Source: an uncultured Christensenella sp. (GTDB lineage: Bacteria; Bacillota; Clostridia; Christensenellales; UBA3700). Taken from it: a DNA stretch of 50,263 nucleotides. The stretch lies in NCBI GenBank assembly GCA_910583995.1, contig CAJTYW010000013.1, positions 1 through 50,263 on the forward strand, written 5' to 3'. Both the position numbers and the translations under genes were made by a program. The notes below the pieces were generated by a model. That model was not told the origin of the DNA. It saw only the letters and a list, made by a program, of their open reading frames with translations, and searched no databases. This document shows positions 34,325 to 42,765 of this stretch, piece by piece (within the stretch, counting starts at the first letter, position 1; each line of letters begins with the position of its first letter).

Positions 34325-36751
34325 TTATTTAATAACCAAATTCACCAATCTTTTTGGAATAACAATTTCTTTAACAATTGTTTTTCCGCAAATCAAGTTT
34401 TTAATAACATCGCTATTTTTAGCTATTTCAATGATTGCTTTGTTGTCGCTATCTGCAGGAACAATGATTTTGTCACGGTTTTTGCTGTTAATTTGAACAA
34501 CAAGCTCATATTCGTCTTTTACAAGATACTTGCTATCTGCAACAGGGTAGTTTTTGTTTAAAACAGAGCCTTTTTCACCAATTTGCTCGTGCAATTCTTC
34601 TGCAAAACAAGGTGTGAAAGGTGCTAGTAATAAAACTAAGTTATAGCAAGCTTCTTGGAATATCTTGTAATTTTTGTCAGCTGCAGTATCGTACTTGTAA
34701 AGTGCATTTACAAGCTCCATAATCCTTGCAATAGCAGTGTTAAAACTGAATATTTCTGTATCACTTGTTACTTTTTGGATAGTAGAGTTTAAAATGTATA
34801 GCAATTCTTTATCTTGTTTTGTAAGTTCTTTTTCTGAAGCTTTGCCGCTATAAGCACTTTTAACTATCCTTTCCACTCTGTCCATAAACTTAGTGATTGA
34901 TTCTATACCATTTTCATTCCAAGGACCGCCTTCGATATAACTAAAACCAAACATTAAGTAAAGTCTGAAAGCATCTGCACCAACTTTGCTTATAATATCG
35001 TCTGGGCTTACAACATTGCCCCTTGATTTACTCATTTTAAATCCGTCTGGACCTAAAATCAAACCTTGGTGTACAAGTGAAGTAAATGGCTCGTCAAATT
35101 TCAAATATCCTAAATCTCTTAAAGCTTTTGTGAAAAACCTTGCATATAATAAGTGCATACAAGCGTGTTCCGCACCGCCGATATATTTGTCGACAGGTAG
35201 CATTTTGTTAATTAAGTCAGGGTCAAACGCTTGTTTGTCGTTTTTGGAATCTGGGTATCTTAAATAATACCAAGATGAGCAAACAAAAGTATCCAAAGTG
35301 TCTTCGTCGCGTTTAGCTGGTCTTCCGCAAACAGGACAAATAGTATTTATATACTCGTCGCATTTTGCAAGCGGTGATTTTCCGTCTGGCGTAAAGTTTA
35401 CATTGTAAGGAAGTTCTACCGGTAATTGGTCTTCCGGAACAGGTACATCACCACAATGGTCGCAATGTATAATAGGAATAGGGCAGCCCCAGTATCTTTG
35501 ACGGGAAACAAGCCAGTCACGCAATCTGTAGTTTATTTTTTTGCCACCTTTATCTTGTTTTTCTAGTCTATCCAAAATAGCGTTAATAGCTTGCTCAGAA
35601 GTTAATCCATCATCTATGTCACTATTTACTAGCACGCCGTAATCGCAATAAGGAAGTTCGTCATTGCCGTTTGGATTAGATATAACTATTGTGATTGGAA
35701 GATTATATTTTTGAGCAAAAGCAAAGTCTCTATCATCGTGAGAAGGAACGCCCATAACAGCACCTGTACCATAACTATATAGTACATAATCTGCAATCCA
35801 AATAGGTACTTTTTTGTTGTTGATTGGGTTAATTGCATAAGCTCCAATAAATACACCAGTTTTTTCACGGGTAGAACTCATTCTGTCAATTTCACTGACT
35901 TTTGAGCACATATCTTTGTATTCTTCCACAGCTTTTTTGCATTCAGCTGTAGTTAGCTCGTTAACAAGTGGGTGTTCAGGTGACAAAACAACATAAGAAA
36001 CACCGTGCAAAGTGTCGGCTCTTGTTGTAAATACTCTAAAGTTACCGCCTTTTTCCAAAGCAAACTCAACTTCGCCACCAACAGATTTACCAATCCAGTT
36101 TTTTTGCATAGCGATAGTTTTTGCAGGCCAGTCAAGTTTGTCTAAATCTGCAAGTAGTTCTTCCGCATAATCGGTGATTTTAAAAAACCATTGAGTAAGG
36201 TTTTTTCTTATAACTGTGGTTTTGCATCTTTCGCAACTGCCGTCCACAACTTGCTCGTTTGCAAGTACTGTTTGACAAGATGGACACCAGTTTACAGGTG
36301 CTTCTTTTCTGTAAGCTAGGCCGTTTTTGTACAATTGCAAGAAAATCCATTGTGTCCAACGATAATAGTCGGGAGTGCAAGTTTTTATTTCGTAATCCCA
36401 ATCAAAAGAACCATTGATTTTCTTAAGTTGTTCTTCCATAGTTTCAATATTTTTGAGTGTACTGTCTTTAGGGTGAATACCTGTTTTGATAGCATAGTTT
36501 TCAGCTGGAAGTCCAAAAGCATCAAAGCCCATTGGTTCAAAAACTTCGTAGCCTTGCATACGCTTGAATTTTGCAAAACTATCTGCAGGTCCGTAATTGT
36601 ACCAGTGTCCTGCGTGAAGTTTAGCTGCAGATGGGTAAGAGAACATCTCAAGAACATAGTACTTTTTGTCAATTCTTGATTTGTCAAAACTATAAAGTTT
36701 ATCTTTCTCCCATTTTTCTCGCCATTTTTTTTCTACTTGTAACATATCCAT
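34325..36751 (-). CDS. leuS: Leucyl-tRNA synthetase
   Basis: Class I synthetase charging tRNA-Leu (808 aa). HAGH at 46-49 is the HIGH motif (KLHAGHWYNYG). A zinc site is visible as CPSC...CERC (WCPSCQTVLANEQ). The CP1 editing domain contains TTRADTLHGVSYVVLSPEHP, with the TRAD motif. KMSKS is at 572-576 (GFKMSKSRGNVV). The C-terminal domain is complete. The start is the ATG at 36751 after GGAGTG; an in-frame TTG 15 bases earlier overlaps the ribosome site. A good promoter precedes it. No T-box leader sequence was seen. Confidence 0.97.
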   Translation of the reverse strand: MDMLQVEKKWREKWEKDKLYSFDKSRIDKKYYVLEMFSYPSAAKLHAGHWYNYGPADSFAKFKRMQGYEVFEPMGFDAFGLPAENYAIKTGIHPKDSTLKNIETMEEQLKKINGSFDWDYEIKTCTPDYYRWTQWIFLQLYKNGLAYRKEAPVNWCPSCQTVLANEQVVDGSCERCKTTVIRKNLTQWFFKITDYAEELLADLDKLDWPAKTIAMQKNWIGKSVGGEVEFALEKGGNFRVFTTRADTLHGVSYVVLSPEHPLVNELTTAECKKAVEEYKDMCSKVSEIDRMSSTREKTGVFIGAYAINPINNKKVPIWIADYVLYSYGTGAVMGVPSHDDRDFAFAQKYNLPITIVISNPNGNDELPYCDYGVLVNSDIDDGLTSEQAINAILDRLEKQDKGGKKINYRLRDWLVSRQRYWGCPIPIIHCDHCGDVPVPEDQLPVELPYNVNFTPDGKSPLAKCDEYINTICPVCGRPAKRDEDTLDTFVCSSWYYLRYPDSKNDKQAFDPDLINKMLPVDKYIGGAEHACMHLLYARFFTKALRDLGYLKFDEPFTSLVHQGLILGPDGFKMSKSRGNVVSPDDIISKVGADAFRLYLMFGFSYIEGGPWNENGIESITKFMDRVERIVKSAYSGKASEKELTKQDKELLYILNSTIQKVTSDTEIFSFNTAIARIMELVNALYKYDTAADKNYKIFQEACYNLVLLLAPFTPCFAEELHEQIGEKGSVLNKNYPVADSKYLVKDEYELVVQINSKNRDKIIVPADSDNKAIIEIAKNSDVIKNLICGKTIVKEIVIPKRLVNLVIK

Positions 36752-36810
36752 AAGATTACACTCCAAAATATTAATGTCTTTTTGTTTTAAGTTTATAATA
36801 ATTATATATT

Positions 36811-36839
36811 ATTTTAATACAAGAGCTATTAATTGTCAA
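36811..36839 (-). promoter_or_regulatory. Promoter of leuS-serS
   Basis: Minus strand: TTGACA (36839-36834), 17-bp spacer, TAAAAT (36816-36811). Confidence 0.75.
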
Positions 36840-37057
36840 GTATTAAGCTTTTTAAATATTGCTATTTACCTAAATATTTGTGAGTAGGTTACATTTTTAT
36901 AAGTTTTTTTGTAATAAACACCAAAATAGTAATAAATTTGATTAATTTTACCGATTTAATGTTTCATTTATTTAACTTTAAGCTATAATTAATTTGACTA
37001 TGCTTTAAAAGTAGTTTGTTAGATATTAATAATTTGTTAATAGCTTTTTTTATCGCC

Positions 37058-37086
37058 TTGACTATTTAAAAGTTTTCGTGTATAAT
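37058..37086 (+). promoter_or_regulatory. Promoter of the acyltransferase-like operon
   Basis: TTGACT at 37058-37063, 17-bp spacer, TATAAT at 37081-37086. It rules out a GTG start at 37078, which would lie inside the -10 region. Confidence 0.8.
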
Positions 37087-37104
37087 AAAATAGCAGGAGT
37101 AGGT

Positions 37105-38406
37105 ATGAATAAAATCAAAAATACTGCGGAATGGTTTAAACTTGATAATGCTTCAAAAATTTATCCGGCTAGTGGTAACACTAGGTGGAATGCTGTTTAT
37201 CGCGTTTGTGCTGTTATGAAAGAGCGTGTAGATAGGGAAGTTTTACAACAAGCTTTAGATGTTGTTATTGAAAGATTCCCTTCATATAATGTAATTTTGC
37301 GTAGGGGATTCTTTTGGTATTTTTTGCAAGGTGCAACTATAAGACCAGTTGTTACAAGAGAAAGTGATTATCCTTGCAGGCAATTTGATTTTATGAATAG
37401 AGAACCTTTGTTTAGGGTTATGTATTCCGGCAACAGAATTATGGCGGAATTTTCACATTGTATAAGTGACGGAAATGCTAGCACCAATTTTTTAAATACA
37501 CTAATTCTTAAGTACTTGCATCTTTTGGGTAAAAAGGTTGACAGAGGACCACTTTTACACTACAACGATGCTCCAAAAGAAGAAGAGTTTGAAGATAGTT
37601 ACAGCAGATATTACAATCCAAAAGGCTCAAAAACTTTGCCTGAAAATTATAGTGCATATCATTTACAAGGCACTAAGGAGCTTAAAGGTGTTGTAAATGT
37701 CACTCACGGCGAAGTGGAAACTGCAAAATTATTAGAGTTAAGTCACGCTGCAGGAGTTACCCTTAATGAGTATATTATTGGAGCACTTGCATATTGCCTT
37801 TATAACAAAAGGAAATACGATGCTGTAAATAAAAATTCAAAAAGACCTATTTCCGTTCAGTATTCAGTTGATTTGAGAAACTATTTTCCTTCTCAAACTG
37901 TAAGAATGTTTTCTGGCTTTGTAAATGTTTTATTAAAGGAAACATCTCCAAAAGATATGACTTTTGAAGAAATTTTGCAAAAAATGGCAGAAGAGAGCAG
38001 AATTAGATGCAATAAAGATAATTTCCAAAACTTTATAAACAGCAATTTTTCACTTGAAAAAAATTGGATTATAAGAGCTGTCCCATTGTCTGTAAAAAAT
38101 CTAATTATGAAAATTGCCTACTACAATCAAGCTGACAGAGTAAGCAGTTTAATAGTGACAAATATGGGACGAATGAATGTTCCAAAAGAATTTTCTGAGT
38201 ATATTGAAAGATATGAGCTTATTATAGGTCCACAAAAATACGATAATTCTACTATGACAATTTGTAGTTTTAATGGTAAAACTGTGTTTACCTTTGTAAA
38301 AACAATCAAAAATTCATATTTAGAGAGAGAGTTTTTTAAGTTTTTGACAGAAAGGGGACTTGAAGTTTTTGTGAATGGTAATAATGGGGGACGAAAAAAT
38401 GATTGA
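37105..38406 (+). CDS. Condensation-fold acyltransferase-like protein (alcohol acetyltransferase type)
   Basis: Probable CoA-dependent acyltransferase fold (433 aa). Resembles the alcohol acetyltransferase/condensation superfamily: an N-terminal FKLDNASKIYPA, then DREVLQQALDVVIERFPSYNVILRRGFFWY, and the active-site stretch FSHCISDGNA, which reads HxxxDG; the first His of HHxxxDG is replaced by Ser. A second lobe holds VTLNEYIIGALAYCL and a VDLRNYFP motif. The start is the ATG at 37105 after AGGAG. It overlaps the next gene, a zinc-ribbon membrane protein. Substrates are unknown; a cell-envelope lipid or glycan is possible. Confidence 0.75.
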   Translation: MNKIKNTAEWFKLDNASKIYPASGNTRWNAVYRVCAVMKERVDREVLQQALDVVIERFPSYNVILRRGFFWYFLQGATIRPVVTRESDYPCRQFDFMNREPLFRVMYSGNRIMAEFSHCISDGNASTNFLNTLILKYLHLLGKKVDRGPLLHYNDAPKEEEFEDSYSRYYNPKGSKTLPENYSAYHLQGTKELKGVVNVTHGEVETAKLLELSHAAGVTLNEYIIGALAYCLYNKRKYDAVNKNSKRPISVQYSVDLRNYFPSQTVRMFSGFVNVLLKETSPKDMTFEEILQKMAEESRIRCNKDNFQNFINSNFSLEKNWIIRAVPLSVKNLIMKIAYYNQADRVSSLIVTNMGRMNVPKEFSEYIERYELIIGPQKYDNSTMTICSFNGKTVFTFVKTIKNSYLEREFFKFLTERGLEVFVNGNNGGRKND

Positions 38407-39109
38407 TAAATGTCCTAGATGTAATGTAAAAGTTGATAAAAATTTGTCAAATTGTCCTTTGTGCGGTTCGTATATAGAAAGAAATGAAGAAGACCAAGAA
38501 ACGCCGCTTGATGCAATTGATTATGGCTACCCAAAAGTAAGAAAAGGTATAGTAGTTAGAGAAATTGCATTTAGAGTATTTTTGTACGCTTGCTTAATTT
38601 CCATAGGAATTTGCTTTTTAGTTAATTTTCTTGCCGCAAATAGGATTTTTTGGGCATATCATATATTGTTTGGTTGGGCAGTTTTTTGGTGTACATTAGG
38701 CAGAAGTCTGTTTTTTCATTTGGATTTTAGAAAACAGATTTTTTGGTACAGCGTTTTTGCTTCAATAATCTGCTATTATATTCAAACAATGATGTATGGC
38801 AAATTTATAGTTACGGAATCTCAAAATTGGGCACTTATATGGGCTATGCCTTCATTCTTTTTGGGTGGTATTGCTATACTTTTCATTTATATGCTTGTTG
38901 AGTTTAAAGATTGGGTAAGGCTTACAATGCCACTTACTGCAATGTGTTTGGTTACTGCAGTGCCTGCAATAATTGCAAGTGTTATGTATAAACAAGTACA
39001 TTTTATGATTTATATTTGTCTTGGTGTAGGTGTTATTACTTTATTGCTAATGATGATTTTAGGCAGAGAAAAGTACTTTTTAGAGTTGAAAAAGAAATTT
39101 TTCTTATAA
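38399..39109 (+). CDS. Zinc-ribbon membrane protein (DUF6320-like)
   Basis: Unknown function (236 aa). It starts with a Cys4 ribbon, CPRCNVKVDKNLSNCPLCGSY, then a charged linker. About six membrane helices fill residues 60-225, with a Lys-rich end (KKKFFL). The ATG at 38399 overlaps the upstream gene by eight bases and has GGGGGAC before it. This pairing of an acyltransferase-like gene with a ribbon-membrane gene seems conserved in Clostridia from memory, not checked here. It may present or sense a substrate for its partner. Confidence 0.7.
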   Translation: MIDKCPRCNVKVDKNLSNCPLCGSYIERNEEDQETPLDAIDYGYPKVRKGIVVREIAFRVFLYACLISIGICFLVNFLAANRIFWAYHILFGWAVFWCTLGRSLFFHLDFRKQIFWYSVFASIICYYIQTMMYGKFIVTESQNWALIWAMPSFFLGGIAILFIYMLVEFKDWVRLTMPLTAMCLVTAVPAIIASVMYKQVHFMIYICLGVGVITLLLMMILGREKYFLELKKKFFL

Positions 39110-39213
39110 ATTTTTTGCTAAATAACAAAATGTTATACAAATCAATCTTTATTTATTAAAGTAAAAAATATTGTTATTTATAGAAAAATGATTGATTTAT
39201 AATTGGAGCTATT

Positions 39214-39456
39214 ATGAAAAAAATGATTTCTACAATTTTTGTTGTGCTTGCGTTAGTGCTTTTAAATATAAGCACTGTGTTTGCAGATAATGGTGCATCA
39301 TCAAACGTAAATGTTACCTTTATTGTTTTGACTTGCGTGTTAGCACCCGTTTTGGTTGGAGTTATTGTTTATTATAGCTTAAAAGCTAAAAAAGCAAAAA
39401 ATACTAAGAAGGAAGAAGAAAAAATCAAAATAATCAGAGATTATGAAAATAAATAA
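39214..39456 (+). CDS. Small exported single-helix membrane protein
   Basis: Not recognised (80 aa). A signal peptide with a likely cleavage after VFA (MKKM...STVFADNG), a short external part, a membrane helix at about 34-53 (VTFIVLTCVLAPVLVGVIVYYSL), and a Lys/Glu-rich cytoplasmic tail. GGAG precedes the ATG. Its end overlaps the start of maf by 14 bases, so it belongs to the maf-mreB transcript. Small membrane proteins at this site could take part in division or shape, but there is no motif. Confidence 0.65.
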   Translation: MKKMISTIFVVLALVLLNISTVFADNGASSNVNVTFIVLTCVLAPVLVGVIVYYSLKAKKAKNTKKEEEKIKIIRDYENK

Positions 39457-40012
39457 AAGATTGATATTGGCATCTAAATCACCAAGAAGATATGAGCTTT
39501 TAAATCCGCATTTTGATAAAACGGAGATAGTGACAAAAGATGTTAAGGAAGAATATTTGGCAACCACACCTGCGGAAATAGTGGTGGAACTTGCTAAACT
39601 GAAACTTGCAGATTTACCAAAAATTTATCCTAATGATATTGTTATAGCAGGGGATACAATAGTTTGGTTTAAAACAAAGGTTTATGGTAAGCCTAAAGAT
39701 AGGCAGGACGCATTTAGAATGTTAAAGGAATTATCAGGAAATTGTCACCAAGTTTACAGCGGTTTTGCAGTTGCTTATAAAGGACAAGTTGTAACAGGTT
39801 ATGATAAAAGTGATATAATTTTTAAATGTCTTTCCGATGAAATGATAGAAAATTATATCAATAGCGGTTCTCCGCTTGACAAAGCGGGTAGTTACGGAGT
39901 GCAAGATGGCGTTGTGGTTGAGCGTTTTAGTGGAGATATAAATACCATTATCGGACTACCATTAGATAAAATATTGAGTGTATGTAAGGAGTTGATATTT
40001 ACTTATGAATAA
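39443..40012 (+). CDS. maf: Maf-family nucleoside triphosphate pyrophosphatase
   Basis: Cytoplasmic Maf/HAM1 hydrolase (189 aa, normal length) that removes dTTP/UTP or modified nucleotides. Motifs: LILASKSPRRYELL at the start, VIAGDTIVWF, GKPKDRQDAFRML, SGNCHQVYSG and DKAGSYGVQ. The position next to mreB matches the Firmicute mreB locus. The ribosome site is poor (CAGAGA), so translation is probably coupled to the upstream small gene. Its end overlaps the next gene by eight bases. Confidence 0.93.
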   Translation: MKINKRLILASKSPRRYELLNPHFDKTEIVTKDVKEEYLATTPAEIVVELAKLKLADLPKIYPNDIVIAGDTIVWFKTKVYGKPKDRQDAFRMLKELSGNCHQVYSGFAVAYKGQVVTGYDKSDIIFKCLSDEMIENYINSGSPLDKAGSYGVQDGVVVERFSGDINTIIGLPLDKILSVCKELIFTYE

Positions 40013-41009
40013 AATTTGTTTGAGTGTGGATATTGGTAGCAAAAATATTGTTATTGCAGATAAAGAATCGACATCTATAATATCTGAGCCTAGCGTTGTT
40101 GCAACAGCAAATCTTAATAGCAAATTTGAAAATGTTGCGGCAGGAGCAGAGGCACTTAGATATATTGCAAATAGCAGTAACAATGCTCAGCTTATTTATC
40201 CTATAAAAAATGGTAGTGTGGATAATGAAGTTGCATTTGTCTATCTTATAAAAACATTGATAAATAATATCGCTCCAAGGAAATTTTTAAAAAATTATGT
40301 TAGCGTTATAGCAAATGTTTCCTGCGGACTTACAAATATCGAGAAACGGGTAATAGAAGAAGCATTTTACAAAGCAGGCGTAAAGGAAGTCGTAATTGTG
40401 GAATCCCCACTTTCTGTAAAAGCAATCAATAATGACAAAGCTATGTTTTTGGTAAATATCGGTAGCAGTAATACGGAAATTGCTATTGTCACCGATGAAG
40501 GAATAGTAAATGGTTGTTCAATAAATGTAGGGGGAGACGATATTGACTATGCAATAATTGATTACATAAGTGATAAATATAAGTTGGTAATTAATAAAAC
40601 AAGCAGTGAAGATATTAAACTTGGACTTGCAAATCTTGAAGAAAACGATTTGTCAACAATAATTATAAAAGGCAAAGCAGTTTTGCAAAATACTAAAAAT
40701 GAAGTTAAACTAACCGCAACAGAATTAAGACCACTTGTACAAAATTCAATTGATAAAATAGTGGAAGTTGTAGCTCAAGTTTGTATGATGATTCCTAAAG
40801 CTCACTTGCATATTATTGAGCAAAATGGTATTTATCTATGCGGTGGGGGAAGCAAACTTTCCGGACTTGCAAATTATTTAAAGGAAAGATTGTTTGTTGA
40901 TATAAAGATTATGGACGAGCCTGAATTTGCTGTGGCAGTAGGCGGAAGTAAATTCTTTTTTGACAAAGGAAAGCTTGCAAGAATGCTTAATATCGATAAT
41001 TTGAATTGA
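40005..41009 (+). CDS. MreB/Mbl-like actin-fold cell-shape protein
   Basis: Actin-like ATPase (334 aa, MreB length). Phosphate 1 loop: LSVDIGSKNIVIAD. Phosphate 2: FLVNIGSSNTEIAIV. Adenosine region: LCGGGSKLSGLANYL. Several conserved MreB residues are changed; for example the usual DxGTAN is DIGSKN and the connecting motifs are loose, so this is a divergent member. mreC and mreD, normally next, are missing; a terminator follows, then minD. It may still scaffold the rod-shape machinery with mreCD encoded elsewhere. Confidence 0.8.
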   Translation: MNKICLSVDIGSKNIVIADKESTSIISEPSVVATANLNSKFENVAAGAEALRYIANSSNNAQLIYPIKNGSVDNEVAFVYLIKTLINNIAPRKFLKNYVSVIANVSCGLTNIEKRVIEEAFYKAGVKEVVIVESPLSVKAINNDKAMFLVNIGSSNTEIAIVTDEGIVNGCSINVGGDDIDYAIIDYISDKYKLVINKTSSEDIKLGLANLEENDLSTIIIKGKAVLQNTKNEVKLTATELRPLVQNSIDKIVEVVAQVCMMIPKAHLHIIEQNGIYLCGGGSKLSGLANYLKERLFVDIKIMDEPEFAVAVGGSKFFFDKGKLARMLNIDNLN

Positions 41010-41329
41010 TAATATTTTAATTGATTTTAATATCGTAAATAAAGTAAATTTTTTTAAGGTTTATGATAAAAACACTCTGAAAATCGGGGTGTTTTTTATT
41101 TTTTCTGATAAAATATAGTAGCTTCAATGCGTTATTAGTTGATTTAATGTTATTTATATTGAATTAAGAAAATTAAATGATTTTGCAAAATTATCGATTT
41201 TGTTAATTAGATAAGTAAATACAACAATAAAACCTAAATTCGGAAATATTTCGATAAAATACACTAAAACAAGTAGTTATATTTATTGTATAATGATTAG
41301 TGTTAATTTTTAAATATTATGAGGTGAAT
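41010..41329. other. Gap between the mreB-like gene and minD
   Basis: 320 bases without a gene. It holds a terminator near 41069-41100 and, further on, TATAAT at 41289-41294 with no convincing -35 box. Confidence 0.6.
41069..41100 (+). terminator. Terminator after the mreB-like gene
   Basis: AAAACACTC and GGGTGTTTT (one G-U pair) with a 9-nt loop, then T-rich sequence. Confidence 0.65.
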
Positions 41330-42121
41330 ATGGCAAGGGTGATTGTGGTAACTTCCGGTAAAGGCGGTGTTGGAAAGACTACTTGCACAGCAAGTATAGG
41401 GGCAATGCTAGCATATCGTGGCAAAAGGGTGTTACTTATTGATGCGGATATTGGGCTAAATAATTTAGATGTACTTGTTGGTATTGATGATAAAGTTGTG
41501 TATGATATGGCAGATGTGATTTCGGGAAGATGCAGGATAAAACAAGCACTTGTATCTAGCCCTGATATTCCTAATATGTATATTTTGCCTTCTCAAAATG
41601 CGTATAACAGCGATATAATAAGTATGAAAGATTTTAGGGGACTTATTACTAAATTGAGTGACGGGTTTGATTTTATATTTATTGATAGTCCGGCGGGGAT
41701 TGACAAAGGTTTTCACAGAGCAGTTGCACCAAGCAGCGAAGCGTTGGTTGTTGCAACTCCCAATGTTTCTTCGTTAAGAGACGCAGATAAAGTAATTAGC
41801 ATTTTGCATAATTACAAATTGAATGCTGTAAACCTTATAGTCAATCGTATTCGCGGTGATATGGTTATAAATGGTGAAATGATGTCTGTAATAGAAATTG
41901 CAAAATTGTTAGGTGTTGCACCAATTGGTGTTATACCTGAAGATGACAAAATCCATATTTTTTCGGAATTAGGTAAAATTGGTAGGGGTGAGTGTCTTGC
42001 TACAAAGTCTTTTGAGTGTGTTGCAGATAATTTTATTACGGGAAGACGCAGACTTTATGACCCAACTGCACAATATCGGGGAATGTTTGGCAAACTTAAA
42101 ATGATGTTAAAAAGGGCATAA
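41330..42121 (+). CDS. minD: Septum-site determining ATPase MinD
   Basis: Membrane-associated ParA-type ATPase (263 aa) that places the division site. The deviant Walker A reads SGKGGVGKTT with K11 and K16. LLIDADIGLNNLDVLVG and FIFIDSPAGID follow. The C-terminus ends with a short amphipathic helix, FGKLKMMLKRA, the usual membrane anchor. The start is the ATG at 41330 after GAGGTGA; an ATG 30 bases upstream adds unrelated residues. minE follows directly. minC is not in this window. Confidence 0.96.
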   Translation: MARVIVVTSGKGGVGKTTCTASIGAMLAYRGKRVLLIDADIGLNNLDVLVGIDDKVVYDMADVISGRCRIKQALVSSPDIPNMYILPSQNAYNSDIISMKDFRGLITKLSDGFDFIFIDSPAGIDKGFHRAVAPSSEALVVATPNVSSLRDADKVISILHNYKLNAVNLIVNRIRGDMVINGEMMSVIEIAKLLGVAPIGVIPEDDKIHIFSELGKIGRGECLATKSFECVADNFITGRRRLYDPTAQYRGMFGKLKMMLKRA

Positions 42122-42166
42122 ATTTAATTATTAATGAGATTTATATCTAAATAAAGGTGATATATA

Positions 42167-42415
42167 ATGTTTAATCAAAATAAAGACTATTATAATTCGG
42201 CAAGTTCAGAGAGACTATTGCAAATATTAAAAAAAGATAAATTGCAAATGCCACAAATGATTGAGCAAAATTTGAAAAAAGATATGCTAAAAGTTATTGC
42301 AGGCTACCTTAATCTTAAAGATACTAATTGTGATTTAAGGCTTGAGATAGAAAATAACGGAAAAATTTTGATAGCTTTTGAAGGTATAGCAGATAGCTTT
42401 AAGGCAAAACAATAG
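42167..42415 (+). CDS. minE: Cell-division topological specificity factor MinE
   Basis: Small MinD partner (82 aa) that drives MinD off the membrane and confines the division inhibitor to the poles. The family pattern is visible as SSERLLQILKKDK, the loop LQMPQMIEQNLKKDMLKVIAGYLNL and a beta-strand topological domain ending ILIAFEGI. AAAGGTG precedes the ATG. It follows minD by 45 bases, the normal order, but without minC. Confidence 0.88.
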   Translation: MFNQNKDYYNSASSERLLQILKKDKLQMPQMIEQNLKKDMLKVIAGYLNLKDTNCDLRLEIENNGKILIAFEGIADSFKAKQ

Positions 42416-42510
42416 TTTTTTGTTCTACTAAAAATTAATCTAATATTTTGTAATAATCCAAAAATCTATAGCATAAGTTATCTTAGTAAACTAATTGGAG
42501 AGTGAGTTTT

Positions 42511-42762
42511 ATGAAATATGATGATTATGAAAAAGTTGAGTGCAATAACTATCCAAACGAAAATATTACAGTTGAGCTTGGCAAAAAGCACAAAAAATTT
42601 AAAGGTTTAAAAAGCATTGATAAAAAGAAAGCTTTTGATGTTGCATATACCGCAGCAATTTTTGGTGCTTGCTTTGCTGTGATAATGCTTATTTCAAGTG
42701 TGATTACTTTGGCAAGCAGTGGTACTTTAGCACAAACTTTTATGAGTATGTTTGGTAGATAA
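42511..42762 (+). CDS. Small single-helix membrane protein upstream of spoIVFB
   Basis: Not recognised (83 aa). Residues 1-45 are charged (KYDDYEKVECNNYP, KKHKKFKGLK) and probably cytoplasmic; a membrane helix covers about 51-73. The start is the ATG at 42511 after GGAGAG. Its stop is four bases from the protease start. In B. subtilis this position holds spoIVFA, a regulator of the protease; this protein is much shorter and has no LytM domain, so the comparison rests only on location and topology. Confidence 0.65.
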   Translation: MKYDDYEKVECNNYPNENITVELGKKHKKFKGLKSIDKKKAFDVAYTAAIFGACFAVIMLISSVITLASSGTLAQTFMSMFGR

Positions 42763-42765
42763 GGT

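Larger units (their letters stand above)
36752..37104. other. Divergent promoter region between leuS and the acyltransferase-like gene
   Basis: 353 bases, very A/T-rich, holding one promoter for each side. I looked for a T-box element (conserved CCACC/GGTGG) and found none. No gene. Confidence 0.7.

Noticed and set aside
36752..37104. T-box leader for leuS
   Set aside because: No sequence resembling the conserved T-box or antiterminator was found on the minus strand.
37078..37104. GTG start for the acyltransferase-like gene
   Set aside because: It overlaps the -10 box TATAAT; the ATG at 37105 after AGGAG is far better.
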